Assembly: GCA_028583405.1 (NCBI GenBank)
Contig: JAPTMU010000050.1
Span: 504,001-568,000 of the forward strand
Origin: Pogonophryne albipinna
Taxonomy: Eukaryota > Chordata > Actinopteri > Perciformes > Artedidraconidae
DNA length: 64,000 nt
Direction: 5' to 3'
Below the pieces are notes generated by a model. That model had not been told where the DNA came from, searched no databases, and saw nothing but the letters and a program-made list of their open reading frames with translations. How positions within the stretch are numbered: position 1 is the stretch's first letter; every line of letters begins with the position of its first letter. The position numbers were made by a program, and so were the translations under genes. Shown here piece after piece: positions 36,020 to 49,649 of the stretch.

Positions 36020-37956
36020 TAAAGTGGCATTTATAGTTTTCTTTGATTTACAAAAAAAATAGAAAACTTAATTTTTTTTCTTTTATTTTGTATCTTTTCT
36101 CTTATCTCTTATCACAAACTGTAAAGGTTCTGCTTCTGTGTGTGTCCGTATTTCCTATGGGGATTTACAAAATAAAAATACAGAAGTAAGAGTGTAAAAA
36201 AGAAAATGACAGTTTGTTCTGGCTATACTTTTATTGTTTTGCCCCCTGCTCACATACACTATGTTGCTGCTACTGTCCATAATCAGAGTTCACTTTATTA
36301 CTAACACAACATTAGAACACAATCGTTTTACCCAAACCAGCTATTGGTACTGACACTTGACTTTAAAAACAATTCTGAATTATCTAATTTCTTCAAGAAT
36401 ATTTACATATTATTTCCATTAATTATTAATCTGGCAGCTATTTCCTAAACTAATCCTTTATAAAAAAGTATCTGCAATTTCCTCAAGCCTAGAGCAACGC
36501 CCACAAATGTTTTGTTTGACCAGCTCTCTGAAACACAAACATAATGTTGTTAATGAATTAACCTTTACATAAGAAAAAGAAGAGAAAATAAACTCTGGCA
36601 TTTTTGCTTAAAGAATATTTTAAACACCTCTTGAACAAAGTAGATGCTAATTTCTGTCTATTGACAATCTTAATTCATACTGTTTGATTATGTAACGTTA
36701 ATTTGGCTGCTGTTATTGTCAAAAGCGCATGATGATAAGTTACTTGACCATATCTGCAGTGGGGAGATGTCTTTTAAGGTGTTTGTAGCATGTCTAATTG
36801 AAGGCCTGTCTACATATGATAATCTAATCGTCCATGTTGTCAGTTGCCTCACTGATGATGTTAGCCTGGCCTCTGTGTTGCTGTCTGCATGTAAATGGAC
36901 TGAAAGCAGCTTTGCTTTTGGAAGCAGTTACTTTCTACTTTGTTTATGCAACTGTGCTTCCATGTGTGCATGTTCAACAGGCAGCTCTGTACATAGTAAA
37001 CCTGAGGTAAACACCTGCTATATTAAGGGTTAAGAGAAGCATGCAGTTATAAATCTGTAACCGGTGCCGTACCTTTCGACAGATAAACACTCAGCCAGCC
37101 GTGTTCTGCGAGGCATTATCTCATAGCCACAAACAACCTCTCCTCTCCTCTCATCCCCTCCTCCTGCTTTACAGAAACAAGTAGGCCAGAAGTAGGAAGC
37201 CTTGTCAATGCTTAAAGCACAACAAAGGGAACCAAGCAATTTGATACTGCAGACTATCTGGGGTTTTGCAGGGTTGAGGGGGAGAGAGCTGCTCGTGAAA
37301 AACACTCCCCTGCCTCTGTTTGTCAGTGATTCCCAGGAAGACTTTCTCTTCTCTGCATGCTCATTATTTCCTCCCCATCTTTTCGGTTGCTCAGCAGCAT
37401 TCGTGCAAGTCAGTGCTCTGCCTCAACATCCCAGGAGGAAGAGAGGGATTTCCCAGCTAGCGTCTGCTCGTAGGTTAACATTAGGGGTGCGTCTACGTCA
37501 TTAACTCCTTTTAACTTCTAGCTGGATATTTAAGAGCTAGGTGTCAGCTCTCAGAAGGAGTAACTCCACACGATAAAGGGTGCTAGATTTTCAGGTTTCT
37601 AAGGTTTTATGTTTTCCTGCACTACCTCACCAAGAGAAGGACTCAGTTGAACTGCTGCCATTTTCCCCTTGTTTGTATGTGATTGCAGCTGGTGTTGATA
37701 ACAAAGGGTGGGTTCACTCTCTCCCCTCTATTTCTGTGCGTACAGTGGGAGAGCGTTGGAAATAACAGAAGTGTGTGGAGTTGATTCCCACAGGCTATAT
37801 GCCATCACCCCGATGGCATGTGACATGGATTTGTTTTCCTGATGCACTTGTTCTCTGTGTTATTGGTACCTTTTTCATAGTGGCTGTGCTTGAATGGGTT
37901 ATTGGAAACGTTCCTATCTTTTCAGTTCATTTTCATGAAATTGAGCACATTATTTC
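36020..37956. other. Intronic sequence, mostly unique
   Basis: No gene recognised. Open stretches at 36716-37033 and 37202-37504 have no domain, conserved motif or splice context. Confidence 0.4.
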
Positions 37957-37960
37957 TTAA

Positions 37961-39097
37961 AGAGGCCCCATTATGCTATTGGGGTTTTCACTTTCCTGTA
38001 ACCCCTTATATATATATTATTACTCCCATTACATAGTAACATCACTAAGTAACACTCACGCTACTATTGGCTATCACTCCAACGCATTGTACGTGATAGG
38101 CTAAGGCAGTGGTTCTCAGAGAGAGAGAGACTTCTGGTGCTAGCGAGCTACGCTAACTGATATAAGGAGTTTTTTCAACAACCAGGTAGAGGAGAGTCCT
38201 CTCCTGTGAGACAGAGAGACTCAGTGAGCTAAAGGACTCTCTCAGTGGGTCTCAAACGTTTTGGTCACCATTAATATAAACAATTATTTCCGAGGCACAC
38301 GTTTATATGATCATTATAGTTGTATAAAAATAAGAGAATAAATGAAAACCGGTATGAAATACTATATGACAGTAAAACAAGAATAAAGTTTAAAAGGGTG
38401 ATTTGTAAAATATCCATAAAGAAAAAGTAAATCTGTTTACAGTTCTGTTTCAAATGGGTGTTGAGAGATGTATCCATAGATCTCTTCATTTTGCTCTCAA
38501 AGTGCACCAGATTGATGCTTTTAACTTCAACATTTAAAAATAAATCTTCCCGGGGGAGCTTGCCCCCGGACCCCCCTATGTGCTATAAAAATAGCACTTG
38601 ACCCCTGCTTACACCTATATGCCGTGAGCTGATTATCGAGCCTTCATTGTAACAGTCGTGGGTACACTGTGTGTGCGTGTGGGGAGTGTTGCAGTAGAAA
38701 ATTCCACTGTAGCGCCCGGTACATTAATGGGAAACCCTAAATGTTTGAGCACCCTCTATGAAACGTCAAACTACCCCACAGCACCCCCAAAGAAAATCTC
38801 TGGCGTCGCCACTGAGCCTGACTATTTGTGTTGGGGGTACCAGACTTTTTTTTTTCTCCAAAGGACAGACAGAAAAAGTTTGAGAACCACTGGGCTAAGG
38901 CGAGGTAAATCTCTTAGCTTATGTCAATCACAACAGAGCCGGCAAACTAACCAATCAAAGCAGACTGCGATCTGGTTTCAGACAGAGGGTGGAGGAGACA
39001 TTTTTGAACATTAAAGCATGTAAACATATCGCAGTAGAAGAACACAATACAATTTGTTAACCTGAAAAAGAGCATACTGTTTGGAATTGAGGTCTTT
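37961..39097. mobile_element. TTAA-type MITE, family AGAGGCCCCATTATGC, split by a hAT
   Basis: The left end AGAGGCCCCATTATGCT follows TTAA (37957-37960). The right end is degraded (AGCATACTG...GAGGTCTT) with TTAA at 39098-39101. The interior segments GTTTACATGCTTTA and GGCTAAGGCGAGGTAAATCT (read on either strand) are familiar from abundant fish copies. A hAT with 8-bp duplication is inserted at 38107-38892. Confidence 0.7.
38107..38892. mobile_element. hAT transposon (CAGTGGTTCTCA family)
   Basis: The left end is CAGTGGTTCTCA and the right end, inverted, is CAGTGGTTCTCAAACTTTTT. The exact 8-bp duplication GGCTAAGG flanks it (38099-38106 and 38893-38900). A second copy of a similar end, CAGTGGGTCTCAAACGTTTT, occurs at 38241, so the left part (38107-38240) may be a rearranged or duplicated end. 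Confidence 0.92.
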
Positions 39098-39771
39098 TTA
39101 AGTTTGAAACATGTAGTTTTCAATGTTTCTCCCAATCATCCACCTTAAACCCAACAGGTGCTTAAATATATCTTATGATCATATCACTTTCCAACAGTCT
39201 TACATTTCTCTCACGAATACCTTTTGCTATTCTTCAAGAGTGCATACATCATTATAACGATTCAAGAGTGCTTCACTGACTGCGGAATTAAATGTGGGAA
39301 AAACATGTCACAGGATGTCTACAGAACTGCACAGATGGTGTATAATCACAACAGGAAATCAGTTGTTTCCTTTCTCATCTCCAACATTATTTTCACACCC
39401 CAGTTCCACGGTTTGGCAGATCACACTTTTCCTCTGCATGAACTTTCTGCAGAGGAGAGTTTGACAGCTCACATGAGTTGAAGGATGTTCTTAGCGAACG
39501 GCTTGTTCTGTTTTGTTACTGTTGGCATTTCAGGTTCATTAGATGCCAACATGTTTTCTCTTTCTTACTTTTCCAGTTTCAGTGGTTAGCACATGAAGTT
39601 ATCTATCTGTTTACCTCCATGTCTGTTTTTATAGAGACTCGAAGATACGTGAATGTGTAGGTTGAACATATAACCTGTAGCCATAAAAGTATTCTCATCT
39701 CTTTAGCTGTCTGAACTTGACCTTAAGAGCTGCTGTGTGTAGCTCAAGTGATTATCCCTTTGAGGTATAGG

Positions 39772-40218
39772 GTGGTGCACTGATGACGTATTGTTTTAAG
39801 GCGAAACTGGAAGTTAGCATTGTAAGGGTCTCCATTGACAAAAAAAGAAACTTTAAAAAAAAGCTATCGTTAGGCTATAAACACACTTGTTGCCTGCCTG
39901 CACATCACCTAAGCTAAAATTGGCTAATGTAATAATTCCTGTAATTGCTATATCACTTCATAAAAAATTAAAGTGGCTGATGTTTGATGTGATGACGTTT
40001 AGTACTCTCATTTAGCCACTTTGCAATCACCGTTTAAGACTCATTGAAGCGTTGGACTATCACGAGATGGGTATTTACTGACATATGTTATGTTAAACTC
40101 TTTAACTTGTGTTTACCACAGATCTTATTTCAGGCTTCCAACCACAAAAATGTTAAAATAAGTTGACTTTGAGACGAGGGAAAAGGAGTCGGTAAATGCT
40201 AACTCATTTCCGCACCAC
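39772..40218. mobile_element. MITE, family GTGGTGC...GCACCAC
   Basis: GTGGTGCACTGATGACG at left and GTTAGCATT nearby are mirrored at right by GCTAACTCATTTCCGCACCAC-type sequence. The interior has TTTACCACAGATCTTATTTC. Related copies are near 3965, 34113 and 62505. No secure target duplication. Confidence 0.6.
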
Positions 40219-43200
40219 TTTTTGAGGTCACTCATTGGCTTATTGTGGCCACTCATTGGCTTATTGTGGCTTAATCCAGCCAGTCATGTGTGAAACAGGT
40301 GGCCAGTCATTTGAATATAGATTGTGGACTCCTGTACATACAATTACAGACACATTGTAAACCACAGCCCCCCACCTTATTCTGTCCATTTCACTTTAAA
40401 TGACAGATCAAATCCTGATGTTTTTTCCTTCTATATGAAAGGTGGGGGCCACAATAGGCTGAAGCCAGCTGAATAGGGGTGACAGTGTGATAAGAATGAT
40501 AAAGGCGTCGTCCTCGGGTCTCTCTTCCTCTTCACATTGTCTGCTTCGTGTCTCTGGTTCAGTCGCGGGACAAGTCACTTCCTTAAAGAGACATCATTTC
40601 CTTTAGCCAGTCTGTAGTTGTGTTCGTCAGCAAAACAATTCCAACCATCACAATGAGATCACTTCCCTTCAAAATATCTCAGTTTAATGTGGTTCATTAT
40701 AATATGAATTCTCAAATATATATCTAGAGGGGAACGTTTGTTTCACCAAGTAAGAATAGTTTAAAAGTCAGTAGTATAAGTTCTTAAATCGTTTTCTAAC
40801 CTTCATTTCCCCCCGCCGTACACCAATCTGCTGTGGTCAAAGTAAATACAAAATAAAGGCTAAACAATCATTAAGAAACTCATTGAAACTGCAATATAGA
40901 CTTGTGCAATATCTAAAATGCCAGAGGTGCAATGTTGGTAAAGGAAAAATATGTCTGAATTTATAGTTCTGAGTTAAGGACTTTGATTGCAAACAAAACA
41001 GCAAATGTGATTCTGTCTATTGAGGTGATCATTTTCCTAGTATTTCCAGACACTTTGCAGACCTTACCTTGTTCATCATTATCTTTATCTTGCTTTTGGG
41101 TTCTGTTCAACAAACATGGCCATGGAGTTCTTCTGTGTTGGGCCTCAAAGTGCATTTACTCGTCCCTGCAAAATGGTTCATGGAGGAAGGTTAGAATACT
41201 TTGGGCAGAAGTTGCTGTTTATTGAAGCATGAAGCAAAAACATATATTTTGTGTAAATTGTCTTATAAGGTGCTTCTTTTTCAAAGGAGCAGGGTTAGTT
41301 CTCATATATTTTGAAAATCAGGCAGTTCTTAAAGTCATTTAAAGGGAAAAATATTAGCGTCATATATCGTATAAATGAAATACTTTCGGCAAATATGTGT
41401 GTCAGTTGAAAACCAGCAATACTGTTCTACATTTTATAGACTCAAATAATCCAGTAAATCCTCTGCTAATGAATCAATAATGAATCACCTTAGAAAAGCT
41501 CCCAACTTACTCACTCTTACTTATTGTCCTGACATTTTGAGACTCTTCTCATCCCAAATAAATACTTTTGGAGATGTCCTGACTCTTGTCTTGACACACT
41601 GCGTTTTCAACGATAGTGGAGGTAATGTGGATCTTGCATTTACTCCTCAGATATCGGGAGACCCATTATAGCGAGAAGATGAGAGCAGGAACATATAGCA
41701 GGATTGCTTCCTGACAACTCTGCACTCTCCTCTTGGCAAGACTGTGGGAGTGGGATGACAGCACAGGGATCTCTTTTTATCGCTACCATTTCTTTCTTGC
41801 CAATGCAGGGGAAGCTTTTGCCATATCTATAACTCTGTGTGAAAATCTGGCAGTGGACATAAAAAAAAAACGAGACAGAACGTGGCACACTTTCTCTCGT
41901 TTTCTCCCTCCCTTCTTTCTCTCACCCCCTACTCCCTCGTTCTATGCCTCCCTCTGTGGGCGTTTGGTACACTAAGTGCTTCATGATTACGAAGGCTGTG
42001 AGGAGGCACAATCGGCGGAGGCGTCGACAGACTTCAGCCGAGTGTCCTCGCTTCCCCAAGGGGTTTTTCTGGCAGTGTTTCGGGGAAGGGACAGTGGAGT
42101 CCAGTCCGATAGCAGCGTTCAATAACAAAACATGGCAGCAGTGTTATTGACAATGGAATTTCCATAACAGCTACCGTGTTGTTAATTCGTTGAGTCATTT
42201 GTGCTAAAATGTCACGCAGACTCGCCACATTTTTTTGGATTAGCTTAGACAGTAAAAGTGCCTGTGTATGCACTATATTCTGTAGTGCTGTTTTCATTCC
42301 TCTTCAAATAGCCCTCCTCTTTTTCTTTATCATGGTTTTATTTATTCAAACGTATAGGGCATGCGGGAATCAGCATTTCTGTTTCTATATTTGAATGACT
42401 TTCTTCCAGTTTAAGAAATACTAATATTTCTTCAACTGATATGTTGATATTCCTTCATTGTGGTAAATGGCACATTTGATATAAGCAGTTAAGGTCTTTG
42501 CTTCTGAGTGTGTGGGATGTAGGATTACTGCTCCGATGTTGTTTTGTTGTCCTGATCTGTGTGCTGTTGTGCTGCTTGGATATCATTTACAAACTATCGT
42601 CAAACTGATCTGAGGGGTTTCTGAGGATGAGGGCAGGTATTTCGATTAAACTACCGAAATATGCACCAATACCATTTTCCAGTGCAGAAGGAGATTTTTT
42701 TTGTTCATTAGAGACACATTTTGGGATTAATAGAGGAACAAAGTTGTGAGATATATGGCATGAGATGATCATTTATGTAGTCCTTACAGAAGAATTAGAT
42801 TTAGATAAAATTGTTTCCCGAACACCACCTGGCATGGTGTTGCCTTGACTTTAATCTGAATACTTACGTGGGTATTCAATTAGCTCTCATTGCTACACAA
42901 GTTATATTACAGCGCCAGGCAGTATGTTATCGGTTATTAATCAAAGCTGTTTGGAATCAACAGTTTGTAATGCCCTATTATCCCGCCCACTCCTTTAGGC
43001 TCAGAGCTCTGTGTCTTTGATGCAGATATAGCCAATCTATTTCAATTACTCATGTCTACTGTCCTCAGTCTCTATATATATTTGAATCTTGTTATTTGCA
43101 TATTTTTAACAGAAGTCTCTTTGTTATAGTTTATAGAAATATATTTGTCAGTCATTATTTGTTCATGATTCTTAGGGTTGTAGCTTTTAAATTATTATTA

Positions 43201-43300
43201 TAAATTAGTAAGACTCTTTTAAGAGTTAGATGAGAAAAATTCTCATATCTATATGGTGAATATTTATAAGTAGCCAGTGGAGAAACAGCTAACCTACGAT
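40219..43300. other. Intronic sequence, mostly unique, with one CpG-rich patch
   Basis: No gene called. At about 41890-42150 a pyrimidine tract precedes a GC-richer patch (AATCGGCGGAGGCGTCGACA). It stands out from the AT-rich surroundings but has no recognised protein similarity. Confidence 0.4.
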
Positions 43301-44955
43301 GGGGCGGATCTACCGGGGTGGCATGGGGTGGCTAAAAAATAGCCTTGCCACCCCAGCTGGCAGCTTTGTTTAGAAATAAAAGTTGTGGCTCATCAGACAT
43401 TTATGAGAGAAAATCCCTAATGTCCGAGTGCAAGTGAATGCAGCACAAGACGCAAGCCTTGTAACCCCTCCCCCGGCCCTGGCACGGGCGTAGAAATGTG
43501 ATTGGCGGCGATTTCATTCGAACGGGACGGCGCAAAACGTGAAGCATTCGGACCCAAGTAGACGGAAGGAATGAGGTATAGAGAACTAGAGACTGTCAAG
43601 TGGCTGTACTCAGCATTGAATCAAAATGCACTAAAGCTTTAGATCTTAATAAGTTTGTGAGGCGTTTTGCTGAACAAGATGGTAATCGCCGTATTCAGCT
43701 GTTATAGGCATGCCAACATGATGCTCTGCTCACGGATGACTCGATGAGCATAAAAAACTGTTAAGATGATGACCGTATGTGTGTAAATTTTTTTTTTTTC
43801 TTTCAATCACTCAATCCATGTTTATTTTTATAGCCCAATATCACAAATGTTACATTTGTCTCCGTGGTCTTCACAGTGTGTACAGAATATCAGTATGACA
43901 ATACGACACCCTCTGTCCTTAGACCCTCACATCGTACAAGGAAAAACTTCCGGAGAAAACCCACAGTTTAAAGGGAAACATGGGAGAAACCTCAGGGAGA
44001 GCAACAGAGGAGGGATCCCTCTCCCAGGACGGACAGACGTGCAATAGATGCCGTGTGTAAATCGAAGAGATAATACATTTCACAGCATAGGTAGTCCAAA
44101 TGTTTGGAAATGCATGTGTCTATAATAAGAAGATGAATCCACGAGGATGTCAACAATCCTGTGGGAGCCATCAGGGAAGTAGTATGATGAAAAACAGTTT
44201 TAAGTCCTGATAAAGTCAAATAAGACGGTGTGTAAAACTACACTGCCCAGCCAAAAAAAAGTAACCACTTTGATTTAACTAGGCCAGTAGGTAAGGACTT
44301 TCCACTGGATAATAACTGCAGCGATGTTTATGTTTTAGCCGAATACACGTTTTTTTAACCCTAACTGATGCAGTTAGTCACTTCTTTAATGTTTGTTCTT
44401 GCTGATGTAAAGTCAAGGTTGTAACTGTTTGCAATGAAGTTGTGGGGTGCTGAACTGTTCCTTTGATTCTTTTGAATTTTGATATATGAGGGTGAGCAAA
44501 AAAATATAGTTTATTTAATAATAACACTGAATATGTGAATCATAACAGTGATTGACAGCTGATAGGAATGATATGATTGTTAATATTATCATATTCATAC
44601 AGACAAACATCGATGAGACAGTTCATTAATGTACTTATTGCAGCAGCCTGCATATATTTGGTACCCCTGCTGGTCTAAGAGTGAAACAAACTCATTCAGT
44701 TATTGTTCAGTTAAAATTCATTAAATTATGTCTGCCACCTTATATATCTATATTTAAAGCTTTACTGATGTGCCATAATAATGTAATGTTATTGAGTTAA
44801 ATTATCAATAGTGTGGCTTTCCAAGTTAACATTGATTGATATGACTGCGATTAAATCAGCATATACTTCTGCCAGGGGATGCCACCCCTCAAAATATCCT
44901 GCCACCCTCTTGCCACCCCATGAATATGTTTCTAGATCTTCCCCTACCCCTGTCA
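43301..44955. mobile_element. Degraded DNA transposon with inverted ends
   Basis: The left GGGGCGGATCTACCGGGGTG and GGCATGGGGTGGC are mirrored at the right by GCCACCCCATGAATATG and TAGATCTTCCCC. The match is imperfect and no target duplication was fixed. No transposase was recognised. A LINE 3'-UTR fragment is inserted at 43793-44220. Confidence 0.55.
43793..44220 (-). mobile_element. LINE 3'-UTR fragment, second copy
   Basis: Same family as 20496-20815: TAGACCCTCACATCGTACAA, CAGAGGAGGGATCCCTCTCC and TAGCCCAATATCACAAA are shared. It extends about 110 bases further at its 5' (right) side. The tail is at the left (ATTGAGTGATTGAAAG on the minus strand). The right boundary is approximate. Confidence 0.75.
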
Positions 44956-45062
44956 AAAGATTTAAAAAAAATTTAAACAGTTAACATGTTAGTGAGTGAG
45001 CTTTGGAGATGATTTAATGCAGATTTGTATTTGTTTATTATTAATATCTCAAGGCTTAATGA

Positions 45063-45636
<574 letters not shown>

Positions 45637-46736
45637 CCAATCCATTTTATTTCTATAGCACATTTAAAAACAACAGAGTTGAACAAAGTGCTGAACATCA
45701 ACAACTGTATAAAAACATAGCATAAATACATAAAAACAGACAGGACATGAAACAAATGTAATACACGAGACAATGAAACCAGATCAGAAGCCACCGACTG
45801 AAAAACTCTCCTACATGATGTAAAAACAATATAAAACACTAGTAAGATAAAAACCCAAATTTAAAAGCACAAGTGTCACCTGGCCTGTAAAAGCCAGGGA
45901 AAATAAGTGGGTTTTTAAACGAGATTTAAAAACAGGCAGAGTTGGAGCAAGTCTAACTAGGAGGGGTAATTTGTTCCATAACTTTGGAGCTGCAACAGCA
46001 AAGGCTCTGTCTCCTCGCTGCTTTAACCTCAATTTTGGGACTACCAGAAGGAGTCTGTCAGCAGACCTCAGTGACCGTGTGGGTGTGTATAAGGGATGGG
46101 AACGATTAATCGAATATTTAAAATTATTCATGTATTCGAATATGAGTTATGAATATTTGTATTAATTTTATTTATTTTTTATTTTTTTGGGAGTGATGCC
46201 TAAGTTGATTACATATTATCAAATTGAATAATTCAATGTATATATATACGACAGTGCCATAGATAAATGTGTTAGTTGACGTCTAAAGGTGTGTTTTGCT
46301 CCGCTCACCGGTCCCTCACAGCGGGCAGAGCTGCAGGTGCTGATCTCTCTCTCTCGTGTCCGGTTATACTTCACTCGCGTTTATGTCCAAATCCATCAGA
46401 TCTAGCTAGTTCTAGCCAATGATATGGCTGCTGCCCCTCCCTACACGCAGATCACGCAGACTCAAACCTCATCTTAGGCCCAAATGTGGGCCTCCGCAGC
46501 CGTTGCGAGGTTCCGGCGCTAACAGTTCATGAGCGTGCTCCCCCGCCCCCTGTCAACACTCGCGACACATGAGTGGCCAGCCTAAACAACAATAAGTGCT
46601 GCTTGGCAACCGTGTGTGGCGGCAAAGTGCATAGACATTTTGACTGGAGAGATTTAGTTTAGCCGGTATTCAACATATTTTACCAGTCATAGTCCGGTAA
46701 TTATTTACACTCTAAGAAGAGTCCTACACAACAGAC

Positions 46737-46825
46737 ATGGCGTCAAAAAGGAGTAATGTGTGGAAATATTTCGACCAGGTTAGTGAGTGCGGTGTAGAGG
46801 TCAAACTATGCCAAATTAAACTTAT
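46737..46825 (+). pseudogene. hAT transposase start with partial BED finger
   Basis: ATG opens MASKRSNVWKYFDQVSECGV then EVKLCQIK. The pattern S-x-VWxYF with a following Cys resembles the beginning of ZBED-type fingers. Only the first Cys is recognisable (LCQIK where C-x2-C is expected), so the finger is damaged. The nested hAT at 46832 cuts it off. Confidence 0.7.
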
Positions 46826-46831
46826 ATATAC

Positions 46832-47874
46832 TAGGGCTGCAACAAACGACTAATTTGATAATCGATTAATCTATCGATTAATGAAACGATTAATCGACTA
46901 TTCGGACTATTACTGTATGCCTTGCACAATTTCTCAAACGCTTTTATTTAGCCATCAACTTTTAGATTTAGCTTGAGGTTGTTTTAGGCATGTGGAAACT
47001 AACAATGAAGACAATAAAGATGAATACTTGATTCAAAAATACATATATTATTAAATTAACTAAACACATTTTGAATAAAATTAACATAGCTTTTAATTTA
47101 AATTAAATACATAATATTTCACATCAAAAGAAACAGCAACTTTTTAACAAATCGTATTAAATAATCTGATGACAGAACTGTAAACAGAATAGCTGAAACT
47201 TTAACAAACTAAATAACTCTGTTACCTCTAATCATTAACCCATGTTTGAATAATTGAGTTAACTCAGTGTGTTGCTGCTAGCATACATAACACCTGACGT
47301 AGAAAAGTTACTCGTGGATGGGGCTACAGAGCTACTAGAAAGACAGTCGAACCCGGTGCATTCCTCCGTCTGAATGTGGAGCACTTTTGCTAAATATTTA
47401 GACAAAATGCTCGTGTTACCGCCCTTACATGCTAAACTCTTATTGCACTTTTGGCAAAGAGCATTCTCCACTTCGAAACGAGTAAAGTTTAACCACCTCG
47501 GAGCGCGTTCTCTCCGCCATCTCCGCAGTGTGTTGCTGCATGTAGCAGCTGCGTGTGTGTAAACTGCCCCGCCCCCTCGCACACAGACGGGGGAGAGAGA
47601 TCTCGTCTGATCGAAAATACATCATAGACGCATTTGTTTGTCTTTTTGCATATTAGAAACGAGTTGGCGACACTAAGACTGCGATATAATGTTTTTGTAG
47701 CAATAATAGATGACATATATTTTTTAAATGTCTCCAGTACCGATAAAAAGACCGATAACGTTGGAGCGTAAAACACATGTGATGACGTCACCAACGAATC
47801 GACGACTGAATTAGTTGGCAACTAATTTGGTAATCGATTTTAATCGATTAAGTCGATTAGTTGTTGCACCCCTA
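46832..47874. mobile_element. hAT transposon (TAGGGCTGCAAC family) nested in another hAT
   Basis: Left TAGGGCTGCAACAAACGACT and right, inverted, TAGGGGTGCAACAACTAATC. The exact 8-bp duplication ATATATAC flanks it (46824-46831 and 47875-47882). Subterminal AATCGATTAAT-like repeats occur at both ends. No transposase is visible. Part of its interior resembles 1385-1515. Confidence 0.94.
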
Positions 47875-47893
47875 ATATATACATGCTATACCC

Positions 47894-47959
47894 GCAACCT
47901 CCGTTCCAGCTGAGAGGGTCTTCTCTACAGCTGGGCTGATTGTGAATCGCCTCCGCACA
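47894..47959 (+). pseudogene. hAT transposase dimerisation-domain (hATC) remnant
   Basis: ATSVPAERVFSTAGLIVNRL followed by RT is the highly conserved core of the hAT C-terminal dimerisation domain. It lies 3' of the nested hAT and about 1.1 kb after the BED remnant, so the catalytic middle was lost. Confidence 0.85.
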
Positions 47960-49649
47960 TGAAAGCTGTAGGCCTATAGCTGTCAAACTGTGATCACCAG
48001 TTCAATACATTTGACAAATTCGACTTGGTTTCTACACTTATTTGAACATGTATGTATTTATTTCCAAAAAATATTGAACATTTAAAAAAAAAAAAAAAAA
48101 AAAAAATCTGAAATAAAAAATTTTACCCAATTTTTTTTTTATAGAACATGTACATTTCGGTTAACCGGTTAACCGTTTTTTGGGGGGTCGAATATTCGAA
48201 TATACATTTGCTTTCAAATTCCCATCCCTAGTGTGTATGGTTTTAAAATATCTGCCAGGTACGGTGGGGCTAAACCGCTTAGGGCCTTGTATGCGAACAG
48301 TAACATTTTAAATTGTATTCTAAAATTGACTGGTAGCCAATGTAAAGAGGCGAGTACAGGTGTAATATGTTCACGCCTGCCTGTCCTTGTAAGGAGGCGC
48401 GCAGCAGCATTCTGGACCAGCTGTAGGCGTGACAGGGAAGCCTTGGTCACTCCAATATACAGAGCATTGCAGTAATCCAGTTTAGTGGATATAAAACAAT
48501 GTATTACTTTCTCAAAGTCATTAAAAGAAAGGAAAGGCTTGACCTTTGCTAAAAGTCTTAGCTGAAAGAAGCTGGATTTTACCACAGAGTTAATCTGTTT
48601 GTCTAGTTTAAAATCACGATCAATCCGTACACCCAGGTTTGTGACAATGGGTTTCACATATGGGACAAGAGAATCCAGCACAGGCGGGGCATTGGGGCCA
48701 CCACTGGGTCCAAATATGATGACCGCTGTCTTTTTTTCATTGAATTTTAAAAAGTTCAAGGCCATCCAGGCTCTGATGTCCTGCAGACAGTCAGACAGAC
48801 GTTGCTGAGGGTTTGGGTCGTTTATTTTCAGGGGCATGTAGATTTGCGAGTCATCTGCATAAAAATGAAATGAGACACCATATTTCTTAATGATAGCGCC
48901 CAGGGGGAGCAGGTACAGGGAAAATAAAATCGGCCCAAGAATGGAGCCTTGGGGTACCCCGTATGGGAGAGGAGCAGAGGAGGAAGTAAATTCATTAAGA
49001 TTTACATTAAAACTTCTTTCAGACAGATATGACTTAAACCAGTCTAGAGCAGTACCACTGATTCCCACAAAATGTTGCAGGCGAGAAATGAGAATACTGT
49101 GATCTACAGTGTCAAAGGCAGCTGTCAGGTCTAAAAGTATAAGAACAGCACTGTTCCCAGAGTCAGTAGCTAAAAACAGGTCATTAAAAACTTTAAAAGA
49201 GCAGATTCAGTGCTGTGGAGGGGTTTAAACCCAGACTGGAATACCTCAAGAATGCCATGCACATTTAAGAAAGACTGCAACTGCTTCAGTACTACTTTTT
49301 CTAAAATGTTGGACATAAAAGGAAGTTTAGAGATAGGTCGAAAATTGTCAAAAACAGAGGTGTCGGTTTTTTTTTTTTTAATCAAAGGCTGGACCACAGC
49401 ATGTTTTAGGCACTTTGGTACTTTTCCTGTAGTCAGGCTGCTGTTAATTATATTAAGAACGTTAAGTCCAACAATGTCCCAGATTTCTTTGAAAAATCGC
49501 GCAGGGACAACATCGCTTGGAGAACCTGAGGGTTTCAATTGAGCAACAATTTCTATTAGAGCAGGAAGTGACACAAGCTCAAACTGATCCATAGCAGCTG
49601 AGCAAGTGTAAATAACCGTGATGACATCATTGGGGTTTTTTAAACTTAA

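Larger units (their letters stand above)
46091..48230. mobile_element. hAT transposon with BED and hATC remnants, 2140 bp
   Basis: Ends AAGGGATGGGAA and (inverted) TAGGGATGGGAATTTG, flanked by an exact 8-bp duplication GTGTGTAT (46083-46090 and 48231-48238). Subterminal GAATATTCGAATA-type sequence occurs on both sides. It retains the first codons and the last part of a BED-type hAT transposase on the plus strand, with the middle lost, so it is an internal deletion derivative. Another hAT is nested at 46832-47874. Confidence 0.94.
45811..49592 (-). pseudogene. L2 LINE ORF2 fragment (reverse transcriptase), frameshifted and split
   Basis: From 49592 it reads PSDVVPARFFKEIWDIVG, NFRPISKLPFMSNILEKVVL and FQSGFKPLHSTESALLK. 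A frameshift near 49190 leads to LLDLTAAFDTVDHSIL (motif A) and GVPQGSILGPILFSLYLLPL (motif B). FHFYADDSQIYM (motif C, catalytic YADD intact) follows. Then LDYCNALYIG, LQLVQNAAARLLTRT, HWLPVNFRIQFKML and PPYLADILKPY reach the hAT insertion. Beyond it the frame resumes as TPTRSLRSADRLLLVVPKLR, FAVAAPKLWNKLPLLVR and LKTHLFSLAF before the stop. The reading frame continues across the hAT when one duplication is removed. Apart from the frameshift and the insertion it is fairly well preserved. Confidence 0.9.
45637..49620 (-). mobile_element. L2-type LINE, 5'-truncated, split by nested hATs
   Basis: Minus-strand element ending in ATAGAAATAAAATGGATTGG and further ATTGG units near 45640, typical of L2 3' tails. 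It carries the RT and C-terminal part of ORF2 but no endonuclease, so it is 5'-truncated near 49620. It is interrupted by the hAT at 46091-48230. Confidence 0.88.

Noticed and set aside
41944..42150. 68-codon open frame in the GC-rich patch
   Set aside because: Low-complexity basic sequence without similarity; kept only as a weak finding.
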